From Rhodanobacter sp. A1T4 (GTDB taxonomy: Bacteria > Pseudomonadota > Gammaproteobacteria > Xanthomonadales > Rhodanobacteraceae), in assembly GCF_014207185.1 (NCBI RefSeq), contig NZ_JACHCP010000007.1, positions 62,001 to 126,000 on the forward strand: a DNA stretch of 64,000 nt, in the 5' to 3' direction. A model generated the notes under the pieces. That model saw only the letters and a list, made by a program, of their open reading frames with translations. It was not told the origin of the DNA and searched no databases. Positions 36,258-45,179 of this stretch are shown here, piece after piece; position 1 is the first letter of the stretch, and each line of letters opens with the position of its first letter. The translations under genes and the position numbers were made by a program.

Positions 36258-38465
36258 GTGTCGCGAGTTTTAACCACGGTCTCACCCATGCGGCAGCGTT
36301 TCCGCCCCCTGCTTTGGCTGGCGATCACCTTTATCGCGATTGCGCTGGTGACGCGTGTGGCGTTGCTGGTGATGTCGGGCGCAGATGTCTCGCACAGCCC
36401 ACTCAACCTGCTTTACAGCTTCGGCGTCGGCCTGGGCTATGACCTGATCACGTTTATCTACGTGGCGTGGCCGATGGTGCTGTTCCTGTGGCTGGTGCCG
36501 GCCCGGCGCGCGCGAATTTCCGGTTTGGGGCAGTGGCTGCTGTATCTGCTCGGCATGGCGCTGCTGTATGCCGCCTGCCTAGGTCTGGTGTTCCTGTGCT
36601 GGCACGTGCACGTGCACGAGTCGTGGCCGCTGGTGATTCTGTTCCTGTTTTTCCTGCCGATGCCGGCGCTCGCTTACTCAGCACGCAGCGGCCAGTGGGC
36701 GATGTACCTGATGGGCCTGGTCCTGCTCTACGGGCTGTTTTTCGTGGCAGCGTGCGAGCTGGTGTTCTGGAACGAGTTCAGCGTCCGCTTCAATTTCATC
36801 GCGGTGGATTATCTGGTCTACACCACCGAAGTGATCGGCAATATCCGCGAGTCATATCCGATCTTCACCTGGCTCGGGCTGCTGGTGATCGGCACACTGG
36901 TGGTGTTTGCGCTGAGCCGCCGTGGCCTGCGCACCCGCGACGATGGCAGCCGCTTCTGGCAGCGCGGCAGTGTGGCGCTGCTGTGGCTGGTGCTTACCGT
37001 CGTGTCACTGTTCGCGGTCAACGGCAGCATGAAGGACCGCACCGCCAACAGCTACGTCAACGAGCTGGCCGGCAATGGCATCTACCAGTTCTTTGCAGCG
37101 TTTCGTAGCTCGCACCTGGATTACGCCAAGTTCTATCGCACCCTGCCCGATGACAAGGCCTTCAGCATCCTGCGTGAGCAGTTGAAGACGCCGGACGCCA
37201 CCTACCTCAGTGACGATCCGCAGGACCTCACCCGCGCCATCAGCCATATTGGCGCGGAGAAGCATCTCAACGTGGTGCTGATCAGCGTGGAGAGCCTGTC
37301 CGGCGATTACCTGGGCACCTTCGGGAACAAGGAAAACCTCACGCCATACCTGGATTCGTTGGTTGGCCAAAGTGTTTTCTTCGATAACCTCTACGCCAAT
37401 GGCACGCGCACCGTGCGCGGGCTGGAAGCGCTGGCGCTATCGGTGCCGCCGACGCCCGGCGATTCGTTGATCCGCGAGCACCACAACGAGAATCTCTTCT
37501 CGCTGGCCGACATCTTCAACGATCGCGGTTATCAGTCGGACTTTGTCTACGGTGGCTATGGCTACTTCGACAACATGAATTATTTCTTCAGCCACAACGG
37601 CTACCGCACGGTCGACCGCGGTGACATTCCGAAGGATGCGCCGATCCACAGCCAGAACGTGTGGGGCGTGTCGGATGAAGATCTCTATACGCTGGCGCTG
37701 CAGCAGATGGACGACATCCACAACGATGGCAAGCCGTTTTTCCTGCACATCATGACCACCTCCAACCACCGGCCTTACACCTACCCGGCCGGCCGGGTGA
37801 AGCAGATCGCACCGTCCCGCCCAGGTTCGGTGGCGTACACCGACTGGTCGATCAAGGACTTCATCGAGCGCGCGCGAAGCAAGCCGTACTTCGACAACAC
37901 CGTGTTCGTGATCACCGCCGACCACTGCGCCTCCAGCGCCGGCAAGACCACGCTGCCGATCAACCACTATCACATCCCACTGTGGATCTATTCACCGAAA
38001 AATTTCCCGCCGCAGCGCGTGGAACAGGTGATGGGCCAGCTGGATATTCCGCCGACCCTGCTGGGCATGCTCAACTTCAGCTACCGCACACGCTTCTTCG
38101 GCCAGGACGTGTTCCAGTTGCCGCCGAAACAGGGCCACGCGCTACCGGGTACCTACGAAAAACTCGGCTATCTGCGTGACGATGCGCTCACCGTGCTGGA
38201 GCCGCAGCGCAAGCTGGAGCAGTTCAAGCCGGACTACGCCACCGGTGACGCCACGCCGATCAACCCGCAGAACCAGACGCTGATTGACCAAGCGGTGTCG
38301 TATTACCAGGTGGCCAGCGAACAGTTCCGCCGCGGCCAGCTGGTGCATCGTCCATCGGATTCGACACCGGTAACGCCGCTGCCGGTTCCGCCGCCCGTGC
38401 CCGCCAAACCGACTGATGCGCCAGCACCAGCGACCAGCGCCGGCAAGGTTTCGCCCGGCACGTAA
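36258..38465 (+). CDS. LTA-synthase-family phosphoglycerol/sulfatase-fold transferase
   Basis: About 735 residues. Five N-terminal membrane helices are followed by an alkaline-phosphatase-superfamily domain. The metal and nucleophile motifs are VVLISVESLSGDYLG, YANGTRTVRGLEAL (nucleophilic Thr), HIMTTSNHRPYT and FVITADHCASSAGK. This is the LtaS/OpgB architecture: transfer of a phosphoglycerol or phosphoethanolamine group from lipid to an envelope glycan on the periplasmic side. In a Gram-negative the acceptor is probably an osmoregulated glucan or LPS, not teichoic acid. A Pro/Ala tail ends the protein. GTG 36258 is chosen because GGAG lies six bases upstream; ATG 36288 is the alternative. 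Confidence 0.85.
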   Translation: MSRVLTTVSPMRQRFRPLLWLAITFIAIALVTRVALLVMSGADVSHSPLNLLYSFGVGLGYDLITFIYVAWPMVLFLWLVPARRARISGLGQWLLYLLGMALLYAACLGLVFLCWHVHVHESWPLVILFLFFLPMPALAYSARSGQWAMYLMGLVLLYGLFFVAACELVFWNEFSVRFNFIAVDYLVYTTEVIGNIRESYPIFTWLGLLVIGTLVVFALSRRGLRTRDDGSRFWQRGSVALLWLVLTVVSLFAVNGSMKDRTANSYVNELAGNGIYQFFAAFRSSHLDYAKFYRTLPDDKAFSILREQLKTPDATYLSDDPQDLTRAISHIGAEKHLNVVLISVESLSGDYLGTFGNKENLTPYLDSLVGQSVFFDNLYANGTRTVRGLEALALSVPPTPGDSLIREHHNENLFSLADIFNDRGYQSDFVYGGYGYFDNMNYFFSHNGYRTVDRGDIPKDAPIHSQNVWGVSDEDLYTLALQQMDDIHNDGKPFFLHIMTTSNHRPYTYPAGRVKQIAPSRPGSVAYTDWSIKDFIERARSKPYFDNTVFVITADHCASSAGKTTLPINHYHIPLWIYSPKNFPPQRVEQVMGQLDIPPTLLGMLNFSYRTRFFGQDVFQLPPKQGHALPGTYEKLGYLRDDALTVLEPQRKLEQFKPDYATGDATPINPQNQTLIDQAVSYYQVASEQFRRGQLVHRPSDSTPVTPLPVPPPVPAKPTDAPAPATSAGKVSPGT

Positions 38466-38493
38466 ACGCTACGAAGTACCCTGCGACAAGTGA

Positions 38494-38661
38494 ACTGGAT
38501 TCCCCGGGTGGGTGGCAGATGCCGACGGTGCGCCTCTGCCTATCCATTGCGTCAACGACATGTTCCGCGCCGTCTGCGTTCCGGCCGGCAATCATACGCT
38601 GCGTTTTGTCTTTCATCCCTGGATGATGGTCGCCGATGTCTGGCGACAACAGGCGTACTGA
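38494..38661 (+). pseudogene. C-terminal remnant of a YfhO-like membrane protein gene
   Basis: Between the transferase and the methyltransferase an open frame of 55 codons follows a TGA and ends at TGA 38659-38661. It reads TGFPGWVADADGAPLPIHC, then VNDMFRAVCVPAGNHTLRFV and FHPWMMVADVWRQQAY. The pattern 'FPGW-x-x-x-x-DG-x-x-x-P-I...FRAV-x-VPAG-H-x-x-x-F-x-x-x-P' is the usual C-terminal soluble end of YfhO/glycosyltransferase-like multi-pass proteins. No start codon with a ribosome-binding site precedes it and the rest of such a gene is absent, so I read it as a decayed end left after a deletion. Confidence 0.65.
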
Positions 38662-38691
38662 ACAACACGCGTACTGAGATGAAACCGCAGC

Positions 38692-39885
38692 CTAGAGTCG
38701 CCCGCGCTGATCGGCAGTGAGCAAGTCATCGGGCAGCGATAGTGCGTCGATGCCACGGGCGAACAGCATCGCCTGAAAGCGTTCGCCCATCTGATCCGGC
38801 AGCATGAGTCGCTTTACCTGCTGCGCCAGTTGATAGCCGCCGTGCTCATCCATGACCTCGGCCTGCATGGACTGGAAGACATCCTGCAGACCGGCACCGA
38901 TCAGGAACTGCGCCTGCGGCAGATAGACGGCCAGATCAAAACCCGCGCTTTTGCCGGCCTCGGCCAGCGCGGTAAAATCGACCGAGGCGGTGAGGTCGTT
39001 GAGGCCGGGCAAATGCAACGGATCGTTGTGCGCGCGATGGCGATAGTGAGCCATCAGCGTGCCATCGTCGCGCTCGGGCAGATAGAACTCGCGGCGCACG
39101 TAGCCGTAGTCGATGAAAAGCATCACGCCAGCGGTGAGCGAACCGGCAATCGCCTGAATCCAGTACGGCAGCTGCGGCAATAATTCCGAGCGATAACCAT
39201 CGGCAAACGTCGTGCCCAGATCACGCTCGACGTGGCGCACGGCGCCGGAGACCAGCGCATCCGCCGGACGGTCGGTACGTTGCAGATGGCCGTTACCATC
39301 AAGCGTGATGTGCTCCTCGTAGATTTCACCACCCTGCACCGTGAATCGCGTGGTCGGCAGTGCGTCGATCACCTCATTGGCGAACAGCACGCCGCGCCAG
39401 TCGGCTTCGGGTGGCCCATCGAGCCACTGCACGCGCGCGTTGAGTTCGGCTGGGAGACTAGCGGCGAGATGGAGGCGCTGACGCTCACGCAGATCGGCAC
39501 TGGGTTCGAGTATCAGGTAATAACGCGGCATGGTTCCACTCGCCGCCAATCCCTTCAGCGCCACCTCGGCGAATACGCCACTGCCCCCGCCCAGCTCCAG
39601 GAAATCGGCCTCGTCGCCCAGCGCAGCGAGGAGCGGCTGCACAGCATTCACCACGCAGCGTGCAAATAGCCCGCCCAGCTCCGGCGCCGTGACAAAATCA
39701 CCCGCTGCACCGAACTTGGCCTTGCCCGCGCTGTAGTAGCCGAGCCCCGGCGTATACAGGCAGCGATGCATGTATTGCGAGAACGGCATCGGACCGTGCG
39801 CTGCAATCTCTTCACGCAGCCGAAGCAGCAACTGATCGGAATGCGCGCGTTCGTCCGCGTTGGGCTCGGGAAGTCGGGTATGCAT
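38692..39885 (-). CDS. SAM-dependent methyltransferase, MidA/NDUFAF7 family
   Basis: A 397-residue protein with the family features: PMPFSQYMHRCLYTPGLGYY near the start, the SAM-binding motif FLELGGGSGVFAEVALKGL, ILEPSADLRERQRLHL, and GVLFANEVIDALPTTRF. The mitochondrial homologue NDUFAF7 dimethylates an arginine of complex I subunit NDUFS2; bacterial members are of uncertain target but are probably protein arginine methyltransferases. It is a single gene, convergent with the gene remnant and the transferase. Confidence 0.9.
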   Translation of the reverse strand: MHTRLPEPNADERAHSDQLLLRLREEIAAHGPMPFSQYMHRCLYTPGLGYYSAGKAKFGAAGDFVTAPELGGLFARCVVNAVQPLLAALGDEADFLELGGGSGVFAEVALKGLAASGTMPRYYLILEPSADLRERQRLHLAASLPAELNARVQWLDGPPEADWRGVLFANEVIDALPTTRFTVQGGEIYEEHITLDGNGHLQRTDRPADALVSGAVRHVERDLGTTFADGYRSELLPQLPYWIQAIAGSLTAGVMLFIDYGYVRREFYLPERDDGTLMAHYRHRAHNDPLHLPGLNDLTASVDFTALAEAGKSAGFDLAVYLPQAQFLIGAGLQDVFQSMQAEVMDEHGGYQLAQQVKRLMLPDQMGERFQAMLFARGIDALSLPDDLLTADQRGRL

Positions 39886-40007
39886 GCGGAGTTGTGTCGT
39901 TGGCCAGGCGCAAGGATAGCCGATGCACCCGTGTCAGCCGTTCCCAAACAACCATCGATTCGGGTTCGTCATCCCTGACGGATGAAAAACCCGAACCGTG
40001 AACTCGC

Positions 40008-42197
40008 TCAGAAATTCTTCTGCAGGTTCAGGAACAGACCACGACGCGGACCGTACTGCGGTGCGCCCACGCCAACGCCGGTACCACTGCGCAATTCATA
40101 CGTGCGATCCAGCGCATTGATCAGTGCCAGCTGCGTATGCAGTTTGCCAAAACCGGCGAAGTTGAAATCGTGCGACACATTGGCGTTTAGCTGAAAGTAG
40201 TACGGCAGCGAGAGACCGTTCGGCGTGAGGCCGTCCTCACGCAAGCCACTGCCGAAGAGGTAGTCGGCACCCACCTTGGTGGTATCGCTGATGGCGTAAC
40301 TGATACCACCAGAGGACGTCTCTTTCTGGTCGTGATCGAGATGGATGTAGTTATCGGCGATATAGGCCAGATCGACCGGTGAGAAATTGTACTGGCTGGT
40401 GATCACGTCCTTGCCCATCGCACGGTTGTAGGCGAAGTTGAAGTACGCCGACACCGGCCCCTGGTTGTACGTGAGGCTGAATTCGGTGCCACGCACGCGA
40501 CCCTGCGCGTAGTTGAAGGTGGAATAGATCAGCGCGGTACCGAACTGGCCTTCGTCCTGCAGCCGTTTGACCTTGCGGTCGTATGCATCCAGACCCACGG
40601 TCCAGGCTGAACCGATGGTCTGCGAGACACCTAGATCGAAGTAGTCTGAGCGCTCCGCCAGCGGAGTGTTATTGCCGTAGTTCTTGACCGCATTGGTGGT
40701 GTTGGCAAATGCATCAATATTCGAGGACGAGATCAGCTCGGTTTGCGGCGGCGTGAAATAACGGGAGTAGCCGGCATGCACGGTGGTGCTGCCGGTGGCC
40801 TGCCAGACCATACCCAGGCGCGGGCTCAATTGGCTCTCGGTGCGGAACGCCTCGTATTGGTCGCCGCGCAGACCGTAGTTCAGCGTCCAGTTGTCGCCGA
40901 TACTCCATTCATCCTGCACATAGGCCGCCCAGGTTTTGGCGGTGATGTTGCTGCCGGTGAAGATGTTGAACGGTACCGTGCTGGCCTGTGAGCCATCCGG
41001 ATTGGCCGGAAACACCAGCGAATTGGTATTGGTATAGGCCTGGTCGAACTCACCGTAGAGGCCGTAGCGCAGCGTGTGGTTATCGCCCCACGGCATGGCG
41101 AAATCGGCCTGCAGCGTCTTCGCATGATCGCCCTGGTTGATCTGTCCGGCAACGCCATTGAACATCAGATCGCCAATGTCATCCGGATAATATTGCAGAC
41201 CGCTGTAACGCACACCCGCTGAGATCTGATAGGCGGTATCGCCCAACTTGCCCTGCAACGCCAGCACGCCGAAGCGGGTCTGTTCGTCCTGCTGTTCGTT
41301 CAAGTTGGCGGAGTTGAAATTGACCGTATCCAGATAGCCGAACTGCGGCGTCTGGCCCGGGTTGTTGGGAATCTGGAAGCGGTTGTTGGAGACGCCGAAC
41401 AGGAAGCTCAGACGCGTATCGTTATTGATCAGATAGGTGACATCGCCAAACGCCTTCACCTGGTTGGTGTGATCGTGAATCGGTGTTTTGCTCGCCGTCG
41501 GGTTTTCGATGCCGACGTTGTTCTTGAGATAGTTGCCGGTGAAGAAATAGCTCCAGTTGCCGCTATTGCCCCACAGCGACGCGTTGGGATTGACCGTGCC
41601 ATAGGAACCACCGGTGATACCCACACTGCCGCCGTTGCCGAGATCGCTACCGCTCTTGGTCGTGATATCCACGACGGCGGCAGTGCGTTCGCCGTACTGC
41701 GCCGGCAACGCACCATCGAGCAGCTTCACGCTCTGAACGGTCTGTGTGTCCAGAGTCTGGCCAAAACCGGAGATCGACTCGGGAATCATCACGCCATTGA
41801 TGCGGTATTGCAGGTTGGCGTGGTCACCACGAACATGCAGCTGACCATAGGAATCCTGAACCACGCCGGGTGCCTGCAGCAGCACTTGGTTCATCGGCGT
41901 GGAATCACCCAGCGGCAACGCCTGGATCGTCTTCTGGTCGATCACATATTGGCTGCTGCCGGTATCCGGCGACAGCGAATTGCGCGCCTGATCCAGTGCG
42001 GCCGTCACGTCGATGGTGCCCAGATTTTTCGCGTCTTTCAGCTGCTTATTGCGGGTCACGCGGTCGGCTGCCGTACCGTCCGATGCCGTGGTGTCGCTAG
42101 TGGCGGCATCTGTCGTTGCGGAAGCGGTATCGGTTGCATGGACGGGCACGGTGCCCAGGGCAACGGCAAGGCTCAGAGCAAGCAGGGAGAGTTTCAT
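40008..42197 (-). CDS. TonB-dependent outer-membrane receptor, possibly for zinc
   Basis: A 729-residue receptor. A signal peptide (LSLLALSLAVALGTVPVHA) is followed by a Thr/Ser/Asp-rich lead, then the plug domain (QALPLGDSTPMNQVLLQAPG, LHVRGDHANLQYRINGVMIP, QTVQSVKLLDGALPAQYGER) and a 22-strand barrel ending in the outer-membrane signature LFLNLQKNF. Loops carry His/Asp clusters (TPIHDHTNQ and YIHLDHDQKE) that could hold a metal. An 18-bp palindrome like a Zur box lies 39 bp upstream of the start, so zinc import under zinc limitation is my inference. ATG 42197 is chosen over ATG 42209 for its spacing from GGAC and the clean signal peptide. Confidence 0.88.
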   Translation of the reverse strand: MKLSLLALSLAVALGTVPVHATDTASATTDAATSDTTASDGTAADRVTRNKQLKDAKNLGTIDVTAALDQARNSLSPDTGSSQYVIDQKTIQALPLGDSTPMNQVLLQAPGVVQDSYGQLHVRGDHANLQYRINGVMIPESISGFGQTLDTQTVQSVKLLDGALPAQYGERTAAVVDITTKSGSDLGNGGSVGITGGSYGTVNPNASLWGNSGNWSYFFTGNYLKNNVGIENPTASKTPIHDHTNQVKAFGDVTYLINNDTRLSFLFGVSNNRFQIPNNPGQTPQFGYLDTVNFNSANLNEQQDEQTRFGVLALQGKLGDTAYQISAGVRYSGLQYYPDDIGDLMFNGVAGQINQGDHAKTLQADFAMPWGDNHTLRYGLYGEFDQAYTNTNSLVFPANPDGSQASTVPFNIFTGSNITAKTWAAYVQDEWSIGDNWTLNYGLRGDQYEAFRTESQLSPRLGMVWQATGSTTVHAGYSRYFTPPQTELISSSNIDAFANTTNAVKNYGNNTPLAERSDYFDLGVSQTIGSAWTVGLDAYDRKVKRLQDEGQFGTALIYSTFNYAQGRVRGTEFSLTYNQGPVSAYFNFAYNRAMGKDVITSQYNFSPVDLAYIADNYIHLDHDQKETSSGGISYAISDTTKVGADYLFGSGLREDGLTPNGLSLPYYFQLNANVSHDFNFAGFGKLHTQLALINALDRTYELRSGTGVGVGAPQYGPRRGLFLNLQKNF

Positions 42198-42235
42198 CAG
42201 GACGTCCATCGGGGATGTGGGAAAGCAGCGTGCAT

Positions 42236-42253
42236 GTAATGTTATAACATTAC
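42236..42253. promoter_or_regulatory. Zur-like palindromic operator upstream of the TonB receptor
   Basis: GTAATGTTATAACATTAC is a perfect 18-bp palindrome, 39 bp before the receptor start and within its probable promoter (TATAAC is contained in it). The core TGTTATAACA matches the zinc-uptake regulator motif of proteobacteria (E. coli GAAATGTTATA...; alphaproteobacterial TGTTATAACA forms). The 19-bp Fur box fits less well. Confidence 0.7.
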
Positions 42254-42462
42254 TACTTGCCCGTGCACGACGTATGCCCCATAAGTCATGCCCTCGAGAA
42301 ATTCATCAGCACGCATTCGACACTGATGCACCCCATGCGGATGGTGCATGCTGGCCATTGAGTCGAGCTTCACTTCATTTGCCTAGACTGGTGTTGCATA
42401 TCCGCAGATCGGCCGACGCATTCATTGCGTAAGCTGATAAATCAGTCGCTCGGGAGCCATGC

Positions 42463-43311
42463 ATGACCAAGAGCAGCAAAAACGTCCCCGCCGTCATCGC
42501 ACCGGTGGAACACAACAAGGTGACGCAGGCCATCCTCGACTTCGTCAGTCGGGTACCAAACAGCAAGGTCGACAGCAGTACGAATCCCGAAGCGGAGGCG
42601 CGTCGCATCGGCAATCGTGCGGCACAGCGGGCGGCGCTCACCGCCGGTTCGCTGGCACTGCCGCCCGGCCCGCTGGGCTGGCTGACGCTGCTGCCGGAGC
42701 TGACGCTGATCTGGAAAATCCAGGGTCAGATGGTCAGTGATATTGCCGCTGCCTACGGACGCCATGCCTCGCTCGGCCGCGAACAGATGCTGTGGTGCCT
42801 GTTCCGGCATACGGCCGCACAGGCATTTCGTGATCTCGTCGTGCGCATGGGCGATCGACTGGTATTTCGCCGCATGTCGCACAGCCTCGTGCAACGCGTC
42901 GCCAAACAAATCGGCGTCAAACTAACTCAACGCACGATCGGCGAAGGGATTTCGCGCTGGCTGCCGGTGGTAGGCGCGCTCGGCGTTGGCGCCTATGCGT
43001 ATTACGACACCGGGCAAGTCGCCAGCACGGCCATCGCGCTGTTCAGCGGCGACATCGAGATCGCCGACGAGGCGGAAGTCGCCGCTGCCGTGGCTATCGA
43101 CGCGGTTGCGCTGAAGCCCGAGGCGAAGACTGGGACCGTGACCAGCGCAGCGAAGACTGCCGTTAAAAAGGCCGTAAAAAAGGTGGCCAGGAAAGCGACG
43201 GACAAGGCGCTGGCTGGCGCCGCTCGCAAGATCGCGAAAGCTGCCGACAAAGTCAGCAAGGTCGCCAGCAAAAAAGCCGCGGGCAAGTCGCGCAAGCCGA
43301 CGTCAGAATGA
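42463..43311 (+). CDS. EcsC-like protein with histone-H1-like basic tail
   Basis: A 282-residue protein. Residues ~45-195 resemble the EcsC family (SLALPPGPLGWLTLLPELTL, IQGQMVSDIAAAYGRH, ISRWLPVVGALGVGAYAYYD), with hydrophobic stretches that may associate with membrane. The last ~70 residues are Lys/Ala-rich (VKKAVKKVARKATDKAL, KIAKAADKVSKVASKKAAGK), like bacterial H1-type histones (AlgP/AlgR3, Hc1). GGGAG precedes ATG 42463. It is divergent from the TonB receptor, separated by 265 bp that include the Zur-like site, and may share the regulatory region. Function is unknown. The EcsC assignment is by eye. Confidence 0.7.
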   Translation: MTKSSKNVPAVIAPVEHNKVTQAILDFVSRVPNSKVDSSTNPEAEARRIGNRAAQRAALTAGSLALPPGPLGWLTLLPELTLIWKIQGQMVSDIAAAYGRHASLGREQMLWCLFRHTAAQAFRDLVVRMGDRLVFRRMSHSLVQRVAKQIGVKLTQRTIGEGISRWLPVVGALGVGAYAYYDTGQVASTAIALFSGDIEIADEAEVAAAVAIDAVALKPEAKTGTVTSAAKTAVKKAVKKVARKATDKALAGAARKIAKAADKVSKVASKKAAGKSRKPTSE

Positions 43312-43348
43312 GCGCCAGAACCTTTCCAGCCAGCGTGGCGTTCAACAG

Positions 43349-44095
43349 ATGACGACAGCACATCCTCGACCCGTCGCATTGATCACCGGCTCCAGCCGGC
43401 GTTTAGGCGCAGTGATAGCGCGAATGCTGCACGCAGCGGGCTACGACCTGGCTTTGCACTATCGCCATTCCAGCAACGAGGCGCAGGCACTGGCCAAAGA
43501 GCTGGAACAACAGCGAGCCGGCAGCACGCTGTTGCTGCCGGCTGAACTGGCGGATCTTAGCTCGCTGCCAACGCTGATCGAAAAACTGCTGGCGCATTTT
43601 GGCCGGCTCGATGCGCTGGTCAACAATGCCTCCGCGTTTTATGCCACGCCGCTCGACAACGCTACGCCGGCGCAATGGAACGAGCTGTTCGCCTCCAATG
43701 CGCAGGCACCGTTCTTCCTCACTCAGGCCGCGATACCGGCGCTGCGGGCAGCGAAAGGTGGCATCGTCAACCTGCTGGACATCTACGCGGAACGCCCGTT
43801 GGCGGGATATACCTTGTATTGCATGGCCAAAGCGTCGCTATCGGCGATGACGCGCTCACTGGCTCTGGAATTGGGGCCTGATATCCGCGTCAACGGTATT
43901 GCGCCGGGGGCGGTGATGTGGCCCGCCGAGGGCAAAAGCGATGAGGAACAGCAGACGCTGCTCGCCCGCACTCCGCTCAAGCGCACAGGCACGCCAGAGG
44001 ATGTGGCGAATGCGGCTCTGTGGCTGCTACGCGATGCGCACTATGTGACCGGGCAGGTTATCCACGTGGATGGCGGACGCATGCTATCAATATGA
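43349..44095 (+). CDS. Pteridine reductase (FolM-like short-chain dehydrogenase)
   Basis: A 248-residue classical SDR. The nucleotide motif ITGSSRRLGAVIARM has the R-R-L-G that binds NADPH in pteridine reductases. LDALVNNASAFYATPL and the active-site pair in YTLYCMAKASLSAM (Tyr-x-x-x-Lys) follow, then IAPGAVMWPAEG, a typical pteridine-reductase segment. It should reduce dihydromonapterin or dihydrobiopterin/folate in the cytoplasm. It faces the folB-folK pair (end to end, 127 bp apart), which supports the pterin role. A weak ribosome-binding site precedes the ATG. Confidence 0.88.
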   Translation: MTTAHPRPVALITGSSRRLGAVIARMLHAAGYDLALHYRHSSNEAQALAKELEQQRAGSTLLLPAELADLSSLPTLIEKLLAHFGRLDALVNNASAFYATPLDNATPAQWNELFASNAQAPFFLTQAAIPALRAAKGGIVNLLDIYAERPLAGYTLYCMAKASLSAMTRSLALELGPDIRVNGIAPGAVMWPAEGKSDEEQQTLLARTPLKRTGTPEDVANAALWLLRDAHYVTGQVIHVDGGRMLSI

Positions 44096-44221
44096 ACGAG
44101 CAGCTGCGCCTCACCATGATGCGTCAACAGTGACGGAAGAATGGAGCGAAAAAGATCCTCAAGCACCCGGCTCTGCAAGTAACAACGGATCTTCTTACCG
44201 CCAGGTAATCCAGCGATTTGC

Positions 44222-44722
44222 TCAACCCACCGTCATATCCATAAGGGAATCCACGCTCATCGGCTCGCGCTCGGCTGGAAACGCTTCCCACAAATCGGCC
44301 ATGCGCTGGCCGCTGACCGGATGCCGAAAATCCGGCGCGATATCCGCGATCGGGCGCAGCACGAAGGCGAACTGCAGCTCGTTACGCGGTATCTGCAGGT
44401 GGCCAGGCCCCTCAATGACCAGGTCATCGTAGAAGACGATATCCAGATCAAGCGTGCGATCGGCGTAGCGCGGCACGTCGCGGCGGCGGCCATGACGATC
44501 TTCCAGCGCATGCAGCCATTCGTTCAAATCGGTGGGTGACAGATCGGTATCCAGCGCCACCGCCAGATTGACGAACTCCGGCCCGTTGAAACCCACTGCC
44601 TTGTTTCGATACGCCGGGGACACCGTTAAGCTACCGAAGCGCTGACGCAGTTCATTCACCGCTGCGCGCAGATAATGCTGCGGCTCCATGTTGGAGCCCA
44701 GGCTGAGATAGACCCGCGCCAT
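44222..44722 (-). CDS. folK: 6-Hydroxymethyl-dihydropterin pyrophosphokinase
   Basis: A 166-residue HPPK. It starts MARVYLSLGSNMEPQHYL, with YRNKAVGFNGPEFVNLAVAL, then the ATP/pterin loops RHGRRRDVPRYADRTLDLDI and LQIPRNELQFAFVLRPIADI. It transfers pyrophosphate from ATP to hydroxymethyl-dihydropterin in folate synthesis. Its start overlaps the folB stop by one base (TGATG), so the two are translationally coupled. Length is normal. Confidence 0.96.
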   Translation of the reverse strand: MARVYLSLGSNMEPQHYLRAAVNELRQRFGSLTVSPAYRNKAVGFNGPEFVNLAVALDTDLSPTDLNEWLHALEDRHGRRRDVPRYADRTLDLDIVFYDDLVIEGPGHLQIPRNELQFAFVLRPIADIAPDFRHPVSGQRMADLWEAFPAEREPMSVDSLMDMTVG

Positions 44723-45081
44723 CAGACCGGCCTGGCTCCGCGTTCGATACGCACGCCAACGGCTTTGGCGCCGCGCACAGCACCGGGTTTGGACAGTTTC
44801 AGGCGCACCCAGCTGACGCCGAATTCCTCGCGGACGATCGCCGCACAGCGTTCGGCCAGCGTCTCGACCAGGCCGAAGCTCGATTCGCCGACGTAACCGA
44901 TCAGACGCTTGGAAACTTCCTTGTAATTCAACGTGTCGGCGATATTGTCACTGGCCGCCGGGCGCGTGTTGTCGAACGCCATCTCGATATCGAATGACAG
45001 CGTCTGGCGCACGCGGCGCTCCCAGTCGTAGATACCGATGACGGTATCGATGCGCAGGTCTTCGATGAACACGATATCCAT
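44722..45081 (-). CDS. folB: Dihydroneopterin aldolase
   Basis: A 119-residue FolB. It starts MDIVFIEDLRIDTVIGIYDW, the usual FolB opening in which I-G-I-Y-x-W and a later E are part of the pterin site, and has DTLNYKEVSKRLIGYV, VETLAERCAAIVREEFG and LSKPGAVRGAKAVGV. It makes hydroxymethyl-dihydropterin from dihydroneopterin. It is first in the folB-folK unit. Confidence 0.96.
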   Translation of the reverse strand: MDIVFIEDLRIDTVIGIYDWERRVRQTLSFDIEMAFDNTRPAASDNIADTLNYKEVSKRLIGYVGESSFGLVETLAERCAAIVREEFGVSWVRLKLSKPGAVRGAKAVGVRIERGARPV

Positions 45082-45179
45082 GGGTTTCGTCGCATGTCAG
45101 TAGCCCTACAGGGTCGGCGAGCCAGCGTACGGATGCAAGCTGCCGATTGCCGCAGCGGCGGTCATGCGATCATGCGCGC

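Noticed and set aside
39958-39996. Imperfect hairpin after the TonB receptor gene as a terminator
   Set aside because: The arms pair only with a bulge and there is no T run on the 3' side for the receptor transcript.
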